This document shows positions 36,137 to 45,261 of a DNA stretch of 64,000 nucleotides, piece after piece. Source of the DNA: Microbulbifer sp. VAAF005 (lineage in GTDB: Bacteria > Pseudomonadota > Gammaproteobacteria > Pseudomonadales > Cellvibrionaceae); assembly GCF_030012985.1 (NCBI RefSeq), contig NZ_CP120233.1, positions 4,893,001-4,957,000 of the forward strand, given 5' to 3'. Made by a program: the position numbers and the translations under genes. The notes under the pieces were generated by a model, which searched no databases, was not told where the DNA came from, and saw only the letters and a program-made list of their open reading frames with translations. Position 1 is the first letter of the stretch; each line of letters opens with the position of its first letter.

Positions 36137-36445
36137 ATGAAGGGGTTGCTAACACCTGCAGCACTGTTTGCTGTTGTGATTGGGTATGTGTCTTGCGAAG
36201 GAATAAGTCTCGCGGTGTCTGACCGGTCTGCAGCTTATGCTGTGGGGATCGTGCTTAGTGAGAGTGATGATCAGTCTGTTGACTACAACCAATACTCGGG
36301 AGACGCTCAAGATATAGAGCTGTTTGATGGCTCGCATATGATGGAGTTTGAAGGTGATGTATTTGCCGATGCTCCGGAGCATATGCCGCCAGTTGGGGAA
36401 GGCTCAGGTGCAAAAGATGGCGATGAAAAGGGCTTCGGTGAATAG
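36137..36445 (+). CDS. Small acidic hypothetical exported protein
   Basis: A 102-residue product with an N-terminal hydrophobic segment (LTPAALFAVVIGYVSC) that could act as a signal peptide or, with Cys20, an unconventional lipobox. The mature part is strongly acidic and carries no recognisable domain. A good ribosome site (GGGGCGGAAAG) precedes ATG 36137. No homologous family is recognised. Real gene status is supported mainly by the start signal and the hairpin that follows. Confidence 0.5.
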   Translation: MKGLLTPAALFAVVIGYVSCEGISLAVSDRSAAYAVGIVLSESDDQSVDYNQYSGDAQDIELFDGSHMMEFEGDVFADAPEHMPPVGEGSGAKDGDEKGFGE

Positions 36446-36482
36446 TTGATTAGCTACCGAGTACAATTTCGATCAAGAGTTT

Positions 36483-36525
36483 CATGGACAAGCGCCCGAG
36501 ACCGAAGTTCGGATTCTTGTCCATG
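36483..36525. terminator. Bidirectional stem-loop between the small gene and yciK
   Basis: CATGGACAAG (36483-36492) pairs perfectly with CTTGTCCATG (36516-36525), with an inner CCGAA/TTCGG pairing. It lies between convergent genes. Confidence 0.6.
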
Positions 36526-36536
36526 GGGCAGGGTCT

Positions 36537-37295
36537 CTATTTCTTCTGGGCGCTAAAATGCTTCCCGCTTATGCCGTTGCTGTCTCTACCCATTAAGTAG
36601 AGGTAGGTGGGCATAATATCTTCTGCAGAGGTTACCGACTGGGGGTTTTCTGCTGGGTAGGCAGTTGCTCGCATTGTTGTACGGGTTGCCCCAGGGTTTA
36701 GGGAGTTGACCCGGGTATTGGAAACCCCTTCCAGTTCATCGGCGAGTACCTGCATCAGTCCTTCAGTGGCAAACTTCGATACTGAATAGGCCCCCCAGTA
36801 GGCTCTCCCTTTAACCCCAACGCTGGAGCTTGTAAAGACAACAGAGCCTGCTTCTGATTCCTCTAGCAGGGGCAGCATTGCCTTTGTTAGTCCAAACGCT
36901 GCATTAACATTCACCTGCATTACTTGTTGCCAAGTGTTGAAATTGTAATTGCCGATAGGGGTGCGTTGCCCGAGTAGGCCGGCATTGTGCAGGAGTCCAT
37001 CCAGGCGGCCAAACTCGTTGCGAATAGCTTCTGCAAGGCTCTCGAAATCCTCTATTTTTGCTGCACCCAGGTCCATGGGGAAAATAGCCGGCTGTGGCCC
37101 ACCGGCAGCCTCGATTTCGTCATAGACTGCTTCTAACTTGGGAGTTGTACGCCCTAGCAAAATTACCGTCGCCCCGTGAGCGGCAAAAGTCTTTGCTGCA
37201 GTTTTACCTATGCCGTCTCCGGCACCGGTGATAAGAATAATCTTGCTCTTTAATAAGTCGGAGGGCGCTTGATAGTCGCCAACAAAGTCTGACAT
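36537..37295 (-). CDS. yciK: YciK-family short-chain dehydrogenase
   Basis: A 252-residue SDR. The cofactor motif TGAGDGIG is at about 22-29, NAGLLG at about 103, the catalytic Ser in SSSVGVKG, and YSVSK as the active YxxxK. Length equals E. coli YciK (252). ATG 37295 is chosen over the in-frame start at 37316, which would add 7 residues. It is the last gene of the ubiG-mupP-yciK operon, an order conserved in Pseudomonas. The physiological substrate of YciK is not established. Confidence 0.9.
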   Translation of the reverse strand: MSDFVGDYQAPSDLLKSKIILITGAGDGIGKTAAKTFAAHGATVILLGRTTPKLEAVYDEIEAAGGPQPAIFPMDLGAAKIEDFESLAEAIRNEFGRLDGLLHNAGLLGQRTPIGNYNFNTWQQVMQVNVNAAFGLTKAMLPLLEESEAGSVVFTSSSVGVKGRAYWGAYSVSKFATEGLMQVLADELEGVSNTRVNSLNPGATRTTMRATAYPAENPQSVTSAEDIMPTYLYLMGRDSNGISGKHFSAQKK

Positions 37296-37347
37296 GAAAT
37301 ATCCCGATACTGTCACCGGGCTTGGGTGCCCGGTATTACTTCAAGTT

Positions 37348-38006
37348 TCAAAAATAGTGTTGTTCTAGAAGGGGCCAAATTTCATTGGCGGAATTTACCA
37401 GGTGGTCTGCCCCCCAATTGGCGGGGTTATCTGTTGAGTCAATATAACCATACCCGCAAGCGATAGTTGGCATACCAGCCTTTTGGCCGGCGATGATATC
37501 GCGCTTGTGGTCGCCGATATAAATTGCTTCAGCGGGAGCGCAGCCAATCTGGCTGCAGGCTAAAAATAGGGGCTCGGGGTCCGGCTTGGATTTGCTGACG
37601 TGGTCAGGGCAAACAATTGCAGAGGCTGGCGGTAGATGGGTAAAGGCTTCCATCAGAGGAGTGGTGTAGGCCTCCGGTTTATTGGTGACAATCCCCCAGG
37701 GAAGGTTTTTTCAACCAGGTTGTCGAGCAGATTGTCGATGCCAGGGAAGGTGGTCGTCTTCTCTGCAAGGTGTGCGAGGTAGAGGTCCAGTAACCTTTGT
37801 AGTAATCCTGGGAAGGCAGGGTCACCTTCTTCTTTGTTAAACCCCAATGTGACCAGCGCCCTGGAACCATTGGATACGGTTCCCCGGATCGTCTCGTCAG
37901 GCAGTGGAGGTAATTGTTCCTGTTGGCGCAGTTGATTTAATACAACAATAAAATCTGGCGCTGTATCAAGCAGGGTACCATCCAGGTCAAATAAAACGGC
38001 TTTCAT
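37348..38006 (-). CDS. mupP: HAD-family phosphatase, probable MupP, frameshifted at 37706-37711
   Basis: Adding one T to the plus-strand T6 run at 37706-37711 joins two frames into a 219-residue HAD hydrolase. DxDGT (VLFDLDGTLLDT) is at the N terminus, the restored middle reads LPWGIVTNKPEAY, and motifs III/IV are in SKSKPDPEP and YIGDHKRDI. It resembles phosphoglycolate phosphatase, but in the ubiG-X-yciK slot of pseudomonads this gene is MupP, an N-acetylmuramic-acid 6-phosphate phosphatase of the anabolic peptidoglycan recycling route. That name is by synteny and would need a partner AmgK/MurU elsewhere. Confidence 0.82.
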
Positions 38007-38018
38007 TTTGCAGTTCAC

Positions 38019-38720
38019 TTATTCTGGTTTGCTGGCATACATCAAATAATTGACGTCGACATCCCGGGGGTTCAATTTGTAGCTTCGGGTAACCGGGTTA
38101 TAAGTCATACCGGTTATATCGTGCGCTTCCAGGGACTCATCGCGCAGCCAGGCGCCCATTTCTGAGGGGCGGATAAACTTACTGTATTCATGAGTGCCCT
38201 TGGGCAGTAAGCGTAGGACATATTCCGCTCCGACTACGGCAAACAGCCACCCTTTAGGGGTGCGGTTGATCGTAGAGAAGAATAGTTTGCCGCCGGGTTT
38301 TACAAGTTTCGCGCAGGCGCGAATGACAGAAGAGGGGTCTGGTACATGCTCAAGCATCTCCAGGCAGGTAACAATGTCAAAGCTCTCGGGCGCTTCTTCT
38401 GCCAGTTCCTCTACTGCCACTTTGCGATAGTTGACGCTGACGCCACTTTCGAGGGCGTGGAGTTTGGCGACATTGAGTGGGGCTTCCCCTAGATCGATAC
38501 CAGTAACATCGGCTCCCCTCTGTGCCATGGTTTCAGCCAGGATACCGCCACCGCAGCCCACATCGAGGAGCTTCTTACCGGCAACCGGAGCATACCCATC
38601 AATGTAATTTGCACGCAGTGGATTGATTTCGTGTAGTGGTTTGAACTCGCCTTCCTTGTCCCACCAGCGGCTGGCAAGTTGCTCAAATTTGGCGATTTCT
38701 GAGGGATCTACATTGCTCAT
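38019..38720 (-). CDS. ubiG: Ubiquinone biosynthesis O-methyltransferase
   Basis: A 233-residue class I methyltransferase that makes both O-methylation steps of ubiquinone synthesis. SAM motif I is [17 protein letters not shown] at about 49-65, the UbiG-specific N terminus is [26 protein letters not shown], and [11 protein letters not shown] and [15 protein letters not shown] are also characteristic. Length is normal. The upstream gene mtaD is 66 bases away and mupP follows directly, giving one operon with yciK. Confidence 0.95.
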   Translation of the reverse strand: MSNVDPSEIAKFEQLASRWWDKEGEFKPLHEINPLRANYIDGYAPVAGKKLLDVGCGGGILAETMAQRGADVTGIDLGEAPLNVAKLHALESGVSVNYRKVAVEELAEEAPESFDIVTCLEMLEHVPDPSSVIRACAKLVKPGGKLFFSTINRTPKGWLFAVVGAEYVLRLLPKGTHEYSKFIRPSEMGAWLRDESLEAHDITGMTYNPVTRSYKLNPRDVDVNYLMYASKPE

Positions 38721-38786
38721 GAACTTCTTTGCAAACTCCGTCGCTCGTAACCGGCACTTTTCAGTGATTGGGCCGGAATCAGTTAT

Positions 38787-40112
38787 CTAGCGTAAATTTC
38801 CGCTGATTCTATCACGCCATATTTGCGCCCGCTGGATAACCTCAGTTTCGTTTAAGGTTTGTAGCTGGCGCTCCTTTAAAAGTTGTCGCCCTGCAACCCA
38901 GACATCGCTGACATTGTGTCCTCCGTTGGCATAAATCAACTGGGACACGGGGTCATGCAAAGGCTGCTGCTCTAGACCGCCGAGGTTGATAGCAGCAATG
39001 TCTGCGCTTTTACCTACCTCCAGGCTTCCGGTTATATCTTCAATTCCCAGTGCTTTGGCTCCGTTGATGGTCGCCATACTCAGTGTCTTATGCGCGGGTA
39101 GGGCTGTTGCGTTCCCGCTAACAGCTTTTGCCAGTAGTGCGGCTGTGTTGGCTTCGGAGAACAGGTCTTGGGTGTTATTGCTCGCGGCGCCATCGGTGCC
39201 CAGGGAAACGTTGATGCCGGCTTCCAGCATGTCATAGGTCGGGCAAAAACCTGAGGCGAGCTTGAGATTGGATGATGGGCAGTGAGAAACATGGGCGCCA
39301 CTTGAGCTCACTAGCTCAATATCTCGCTGGTTGGTGGCCACCATATGTACACAAAGTGTCTGCGGCCCTAGCAGTCCGAGGCGGAATAGCCGCTCGGTGG
39401 GTCGCTCTCCAGTAGCATTCAGGGCGCTTTCAACTTCAGCGTGGGTCTCGTGGAGGTGCATTTGCATGGGGATCTGCGCTTCGGCAGAGCAGACTGCAAT
39501 TTTTTCCAGTGTTTTATCCCCCACGGTATAGGGGGCGTGGGGTGCAAATACCACCTCAATTCGATCGTGCGCACGGTAATCATCGCGTAACGCCAATCCT
39601 TTGTGTAGGGCCTCATCGCTATTGCGGCTCCAGGGGGTTGGGGCATCCAGCACGGGGAAGGCGATATGGGCCCTGATTCCGCTCTCCCGCGCAGCAATGG
39701 CGACGGCTTCCGGGAAGAAGTACTGATCAGAAAAAGTGGTAGTACCAGAGCGCAGCATCTCGGCAATCGCTTGCCGGCTGCCGTCAGCTACAAATTGCGG
39801 ACCTACCCAGCGTTGCTCTGTCGGCCAGATGTGTTGCTCCAGCCACTCTTTAAGGGGGCGGTCATCAGCGTAGCCGCGCAATAGCGTCATGGGTGCATGG
39901 TTGTGAGTATTGATTAACCCTGGAATTAGTGCGTGTTGCCCCAGGTCGACTTCATCTTTTGCCTTAAAGCGAATTGAGGCCTCAGCTGTGGGTACCAGGG
40001 CAGAGATTTTGCCCTTTTCTATTGCGAGCGAACAATTTTCGTACACTTTTTTCTCGGGTACGACGGGTATGATCCAGCGTGCGTGGATCAGGGTATCGAC
40101 AGCTTGTTGCAT
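38787..40112 (-). CDS. mtaD: TRZ/ATZ-family amidohydrolase, probable 5'-methylthioadenosine deaminase
   Basis: A 441-residue amidohydrolase-superfamily deaminase. The metal-binding His70 and His72 are in LINTHNHAPM, a second cluster is QMHLHETHAEV, and the catalytic His and Asp are in SHCPSSNLKLASG and SLGTDGAASNN. In Pseudomonas aeruginosa the equivalent gene next to ubiG and gyrA is MtaD, which converts methylthioadenosine to methylthioinosine; S-adenosylhomocysteine is another family substrate. The mtnA gene that separates mtaD from gyrA in Pseudomonas is absent here. Its start is divergent from gyrA. Confidence 0.88.
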   Translation of the reverse strand: MQQAVDTLIHARWIIPVVPEKKVYENCSLAIEKGKISALVPTAEASIRFKAKDEVDLGQHALIPGLINTHNHAPMTLLRGYADDRPLKEWLEQHIWPTEQRWVGPQFVADGSRQAIAEMLRSGTTTFSDQYFFPEAVAIAARESGIRAHIAFPVLDAPTPWSRNSDEALHKGLALRDDYRAHDRIEVVFAPHAPYTVGDKTLEKIAVCSAEAQIPMQMHLHETHAEVESALNATGERPTERLFRLGLLGPQTLCVHMVATNQRDIELVSSSGAHVSHCPSSNLKLASGFCPTYDMLEAGINVSLGTDGAASNNTQDLFSEANTAALLAKAVSGNATALPAHKTLSMATINGAKALGIEDITGSLEVGKSADIAAINLGGLEQQPLHDPVSQLIYANGGHNVSDVWVAGRQLLKERQLQTLNETEVIQRAQIWRDRISGNLR

Positions 40113-40304
40113 GAGGACTTATCTGGTGGCTGCTGTGGGGGTGTTTTACTGTAGCCGCAGTCAAAGGGGGCGACAACTGTGGTTTGGGTTGCAGTTTTAT
40201 ATCTCATAGTCCTGCGGCTCCAAACATCTCAAACTATGGTAGAATCGCCCGCTTATCCCGGGCACAGTACGTACGCCCGCGCTATAAAAGGAACGCCGTA
40301 AGCC

Positions 40305-42865
40305 ATGGGCGAATTAGCCAAAGAAATCTCTCCGATTAATATCGAAGAAGAACTCAAGCAGTCTTATCTCGACTATGCCATGAGCGTGATTGTCGGGCGC
40401 GCACTGCCGGATGTACGCGATGGCCTCAAGCCGGTACACCGCCGCGTGCTCTACGCGATGAGCGAGCTTAAAAACGACTGGAATAAACCGTACAAGAAAT
40501 CAGCGCGTGTCGTTGGTGATGTAATCGGTAAATATCACCCGCACGGAGACACTGCGGTCTACGACACTATTGTACGTATGGCGCAGCCGTTTTCTATGCG
40601 TTACACCTTGGTAGATGGCCAGGGTAACTTCGGTTCTATCGATGGTGACAGTCCAGCTGCCATGCGATACACCGAAATTCGTATGGATAAGTTGGCCCAC
40701 GAGCTGCTGTCCGACCTCGATAAAGAAACTGTTAATTTTGTCGATAACTACGATGGTTCCGAGCAAATGCCGGAGGTGTTGCCTTCGCGTGTGCCGAACC
40801 TCTTGGTCAATGGTTCCTCCGGTATTGCGGTAGGCATGGCCACCAATATCCCTCCCCATAATCTGGGTGAGGTGATCAAGGCTTGCCTGGCTCTGATCAA
40901 TAATTCCGAGTTGACCGTCGACGACCTGATGGAGTACATCCCCGGGCCGGACTTCCCCACGGGCGCCATCATCAATGGCCGCGCCGGTATTCTCCTTGCC
41001 TACCGCACTGGCCGTGGCCGCATTTATGTGCGTGCCAAAGCAGATGTGATCCGCGATGACAAGACCAATCGCGAAACCATCATCATTACTGAGATCCCCT
41101 TCCAGTTGAATAAAGCGCGCTTGATCGAGCGTATTGCTGAGCTGGTGAAAGAGAAAAAGATCGAGGGTATCTCTGAGCTGCGCGATGAGTCCGACAAAGA
41201 CGGCTTGCGCGTAGTGATTGAGCTTAAGCGGGGAGAGCTGGGTGATGTGGTTCTGAATAACCTCTATTCCCAGACCCAGCTGGAAAGCGTCTTCGGTATC
41301 AATATGGTGGCCCTGGTCGATGGCCAGCCCAAGGTATTGAATCTCAAAGAGCTGCTCGAGCACTTTATTCGCCACCGTCAGGAAGTGGTTACCCGTCGCA
41401 CGGTCTACCTGTTGCGCAAAGCCCGCGAGCGCGGTCATATCCTGGAAGGTCAGGCAATTGCTATTGCCAATATCGACCCGGTTATTGAGCTGATCAAATC
41501 TTCCGCCACGCCGGCAGATGCCCGCGAGGCGCTGCTGGCCAAGGGTTGGAAGGTAGGGAATGTACAGCAGTTCCTGGAGCGCGCTGGCGCCGATGCCTGC
41601 CGACCGGACGATCTGCCGCAAGAGTTTGGTTTGCGTGATGGTGTTTACTACCTGTCTCCGGCCCAGGTCCAGGCTATCCTCGAGTTACGCCTGCACCGTC
41701 TGACCGGTATGGAGCATGACAAGCTGCTGGCAGAATACCAGGAGCGACTGGAACAGATTGCTGAATACCTGCATATCCTCGGTAGCTTCGAGCGTCTGAT
41801 GGAAGTGATCCGCGAAGAGTTAGAGCAGCTGTCAAAGGACTTTAACGATGAGCGTCGTACCGATATCGTTGCGTCTCGCCAGGATCTGACCGTTGAAGAC
41901 CTGATTACCCCGGAAGATAAGGTAGTAACTATCTCCCACGGTGGTTATGCCAAGAGCCAGCCTCTGACGGATTACCAGGCCCAGCGCCGTGGTGGTATGG
42001 GTAAATCCGCGACCCAGGTAAAAGACGAGGACTTCGTCGAGCATCTATTGATCGCCAACTCCCATGACACCCTTCTGTGCTTCTCCAATAAGGGCAAGGT
42101 GTACTGGCTGAAAGTCTACGAAGTGCCCACCGCTGGCCGAGCCTCCCGTGGTCGCCCAATGGTTAATATGCTGCCTCTGGAAGAGGGCGAGCGTATCAGT
42201 AGCATGATGCCGGTGTCCGAGTACGACGAAAATCACTTTATCTTCTTCACCACTGCCAATGGCACCGTGAAGAAAACCCCCTCACCGCTTTTGCCCGTCC
42301 CCGCAGTGTTGGTTTGCGTGCAATTGAATTGGAGGAGGGCGATCGCCTGGTAGCCACTGCGATTACCGATGGTGAGCGCGATGTAGCGCTGTTTACCAGC
42401 GCCGGTAAGGCAGCGCGCTTCTCCGAGTCCAATGTCCGCTCTATGGGCCGTGTTTCCCGTGGTGTTCGCGGTATTCGTATGCAGGAAGGTCAGCAGGTTA
42501 TCGCTATGGTTATCCCTGAAGAGGGTGGCTCTGTGATGATGGCTACTGAGAATGGTTACGGTAAGCGCACAGCTATCAGCGAATTCCCCACTAAGGGACG
42601 CGGTACCCAGGGTGTTATTGCGATCGCGGAAAGTGAACGTAACGGTGCCTTGGTTGGGGCCTGTCAGGTGCACCCAGGTGAGGAGATGATGTTGATCTCC
42701 GACCAGGGCACTCTGGTGCGTACCCGTGTTGATGAAGTGTCTGTACTTGGGCGCAACACGCAGGGGGTGCGAGTGATTCGCCTGAAGGCTGGCGAGAAGC
42801 TGGTTGGCCTCGGTCGCATTGAAGAGACCGAAGATGACGGTGAAGAAAACGGTGGGGAAGAGTGA
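40305..42865 (+). CDS. gyrA: DNA gyrase subunit A, frameshifted at 42277-42281
   Basis: Adding one C to the C5 run at 42277-42281 gives a normal 853-residue GyrA. The winged-helix core has the catalytic Tyr122 in [10 protein letters not shown], and the quinolone-resistance region [13 protein letters not shown] holds Thr83 (the wild-type residue in Pseudomonas) and Asp87. The tower and coiled coil follow, then the beta-pinwheel with the GyrA box (QRRGGMGKS, residues near 560). As written, the frame goes wrong after NGTVKKTP, giving a premature stop at 42353 and a second open frame from 42314. Since gyrA is essential, an assembly error is the simple reading. Confidence 0.95.
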
Positions 42866-42884
42866 CCCACCGCTCCAGACCACT

Positions 42885-42915
42885 AAGAAAGGCTGCGTTT
42901 ATCGCGGCCTTTCTT
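42885..42915 (+). terminator. Rho-independent-like terminator after gyrA
   Basis: AAGAAAGGC (42885-42893) pairs with GCCTTTCTT (42907-42915), with further GCG/CGC pairing in the loop. It starts 19 bases after the gyrA stop. Confidence 0.7.
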
Positions 42916-43032
42916 GCCTTTGGCTCCCACGAAAAACGCTAAAGGCGCGATATCTATCCCTCTGAATGGCAATTTGTGCGTAGACACATCTAGTTGTATT
43001 TGAAACCTTTTTTGTATTGTGGAAATCAGCTC

Positions 43033-44111
43033 ATGAGGAAGTTTAATTTCTGTGCAGGCCCTGCCGCTTTACCGCAGCCCGTACTGGAGCGGGCGCAAAG
43101 GGAGTTGCTCAATTGGCAAGGGCTCGGTTGCTCTGTAATGGAGGTCAGCCACCGCTCTCCAGAGTTTGTTGAAGTAGCTGAGCGGGCCGAACAGGACCTC
43201 CGCGATCTGCTCAGTGTGCCGAGCAACTACAAAGTGTTGTTTCTTCAGGGCGGGGCAACTGGGCAATTCAGTGCCGTGCCCTGGAATCTTCTCGGTGCCG
43301 GCTCATCCAAAGCTGAATTTATACACTCCGGTAGTTGGGCGGCCAAGGCGATCAAAGAGGCTCGTCGCTATGGTGAGGTAAATGTGGTTGCATCCAGTGA
43401 GGATCGCAACTTCAGCTATGCACCTGCGGCAGACAGCTGGCAGTCGAGTGGTGATGCGGCTTATTTCCACTATACCCCCAACGAGACAATTGGCGGTGTT
43501 GAGTTTGGCTATGTGCCGGAAGTGGAGTGCCCGCTGGTGGCGGATATGTCCTCAACTATTTTGTCTCAACCGATTGAGGTGGAAAAGTTCGGCGTTATCT
43601 ATGCCGGCGCGCAGAAAAACATTGGCCCCTCAGGTATCGCTGTAGCCTTGGTTCGGGATGATTTACTCGATCGCTCACTGGAAAATATTCCTCGCAGTTT
43701 GAGCTGGAAGGTGGCTGCAGAAGCGGGCTCTATGGATAACACGCCGCCTACTTTCGCTTGGTACTTATCTGGTCTTGTCTTCCAGTGGTTGAAAGATCAG
43801 GGGGAGTTGATGCGATGGCTAAGCAGGCCGATGCTAAATCCAAAATGCTGTACGACTTCCTCGATAGCAGTGACTTTTTCTCCAGTCCGGTTGAGGAGGG
43901 AAGTCGCTCCCGCATGAATGTGCCCTTTGTATTGGCTGACGATCGCCTGGATAAGCAGTTTTTGATTGAGTCAGAAGAAGCGGGTTTGTTGAGCTTAAAG
44001 GGGCACCGCTCTGTGGGTGGTATGCGTGCGTCGCTATATAACGCCGTTCCCATGGAGGCAGTGGAAGCGCTTGTGGCATTTATGGCGGATTTTGAAGCGC
44101 GCAAGGCTTAG
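43033..44111 (+). CDS. serC: Phosphoserine aminotransferase, frameshifted at 43800-43804
   Basis: Adding one G to the G5 run at 43800-43804 gives a 359-residue SerC (E. coli 362). It converts 3-phosphohydroxypyruvate to phosphoserine and also serves pyridoxal phosphate synthesis. The N terminus is MRKFNFCAGPAALPQPVLE, the Schiff-base Lys lies in YAGAQKNIGPSG, and the restored middle reads KDQGGVDAMAKQADAKS, followed by VPFVLADDRLDKQFL and GHRSVGGMRAS. ATG 43033 fits the family start better than the in-frame upstream TTG at 42994. It is the first gene of the serC-pheA-tyrA/aroA-cmk run. Confidence 0.93.
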
Positions 44112-44157
44112 GTGGTTAATTCAATCTTGATGATTTCTAGAGAAAGTAGATAGACGA

Positions 44158-45261
44158 ATGGCAGAGGAAACTGTGAGTGGCGACCAGCGACTGCTGGAGC
44201 TGCGCAATCAGATCGACAGTATTGATGGAGAGATTGCTCGCTTAATTAGTGAGCGGGCTCGCTGTGCCCTGGAGGTTGCAGAGGTTAAGAAAGCTACTGG
44301 CGAGGATGCTCTCTATTATCGGCCGGAGCGTGAAGCACAAGTGCTGCGCAAGGCTATGGAGCGCAATAATGGCCCGCTGACTGATGAAGAAATGGCGCGA
44401 CTGTTTCGCGAAATTATGTCGGCCTGCCTGGCCTTGGAAGAGCCCGTCAAAGTGGCCTACCTGGGCCCTGAAGGTACCTTTACCCAGCAGGCGGCATTAA
44501 AGCACTTCGGCAACTCTGCCCAGAGCCGGCCGCTGGCGGCAATTGATGAAGTTTTCCGTGAGGTAGAAGCAGGGGCCGTCAGTTACGGTGTTGTGCCGGT
44601 AGAAAACTCTACCGAAGGGGTGATCAATCACACCCTGGACAACTTTATGCACTCCAACCTGAGTATCTGCGGTGAGGTGGAGCTGCGTATCCATCATCAC
44701 TTGATGATCTCAGATGTAACGCGCCCAGAGTCAATCACTCGTATTTATTCCCATGCGCAGAGCCTGGCGCAGTGCCGCAAGTGGCTTGATGCCCATTATC
44801 CCAATGTGGAACGTGTTGCAGTTGCCAGCAATGCGGATGCGGCCAAGCGCGTTAAGGGTGAGTGGAATGCTGCGGCGATAGCTGGCGATATGGCAGCGGA
44901 ACTCTACGGGCTGAAGGTGCTGTCGGAGAAAATAGAAGATCGCCCGGATAATTCCACCCGCTTCTTGATTATTGGTACCCAGCAAGTGCCTGCGAGCGGG
45001 GATGATAAAACCTCATTGATGGTATCAATGCGCAATGAGCCAGGTGCTCTGCACGATCTCCTGGAGCCGTTTCGTCGCTACAGTGTCGATTTGACTCGGG
45101 TAGAGACCCGGCCATCGCAGTCTGGCAATTGGACCTATGTGTTCTTTATCGATTTTAGCGGCCACCGCGATACCCAGGGGATTGCCGAGGCGCTAAAAGA
45201 GGTTGGAGGCTGTGCCTCAGATCTGAAAGTGCTGGGTTCCTACCCTCGCGGAGTGCTGTGA
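44158..45261 (+). CDS. pheA: Chorismate mutase/prephenate dehydratase (P-protein)
   Basis: A 367-residue bifunctional enzyme of phenylalanine synthesis. Residues about 10-90 form an AroQ-type chorismate mutase (LELRNQIDSIDGEIARLI, Arg and Lys in ALEVAEVKKATG). Residues about 98-275 are the dehydratase with VAYLGPEGTFTQQA and the catalytic Thr in NSTRFLIIG. The ACT domain follows from about 288 (NEPGALHDLLEPFRRY). The hisC gene that usually separates pheA from tyrA/aroA in Pseudomonas is missing; the pheA stop overlaps the next ATG. Confidence 0.95.
   Translation: MAEETVSGDQRLLELRNQIDSIDGEIARLISERARCALEVAEVKKATGEDALYYRPEREAQVLRKAMERNNGPLTDEEMARLFREIMSACLALEEPVKVAYLGPEGTFTQQAALKHFGNSAQSRPLAAIDEVFREVEAGAVSYGVVPVENSTEGVINHTLDNFMHSNLSICGEVELRIHHHLMISDVTRPESITRIYSHAQSLAQCRKWLDAHYPNVERVAVASNADAAKRVKGEWNAAAIAGDMAAELYGLKVLSEKIEDRPDNSTRFLIIGTQQVPASGDDKTSLMVSMRNEPGALHDLLEPFRRYSVDLTRVETRPSQSGNWTYVFFIDFSGHRDTQGIAEALKEVGGCASDLKVLGSYPRGVL

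Noticed and set aside
40500..41621. A 373-codon minus-strand open frame opposite gyrA
   Set aside because: Shadow of gyrA codon bias; no family character.
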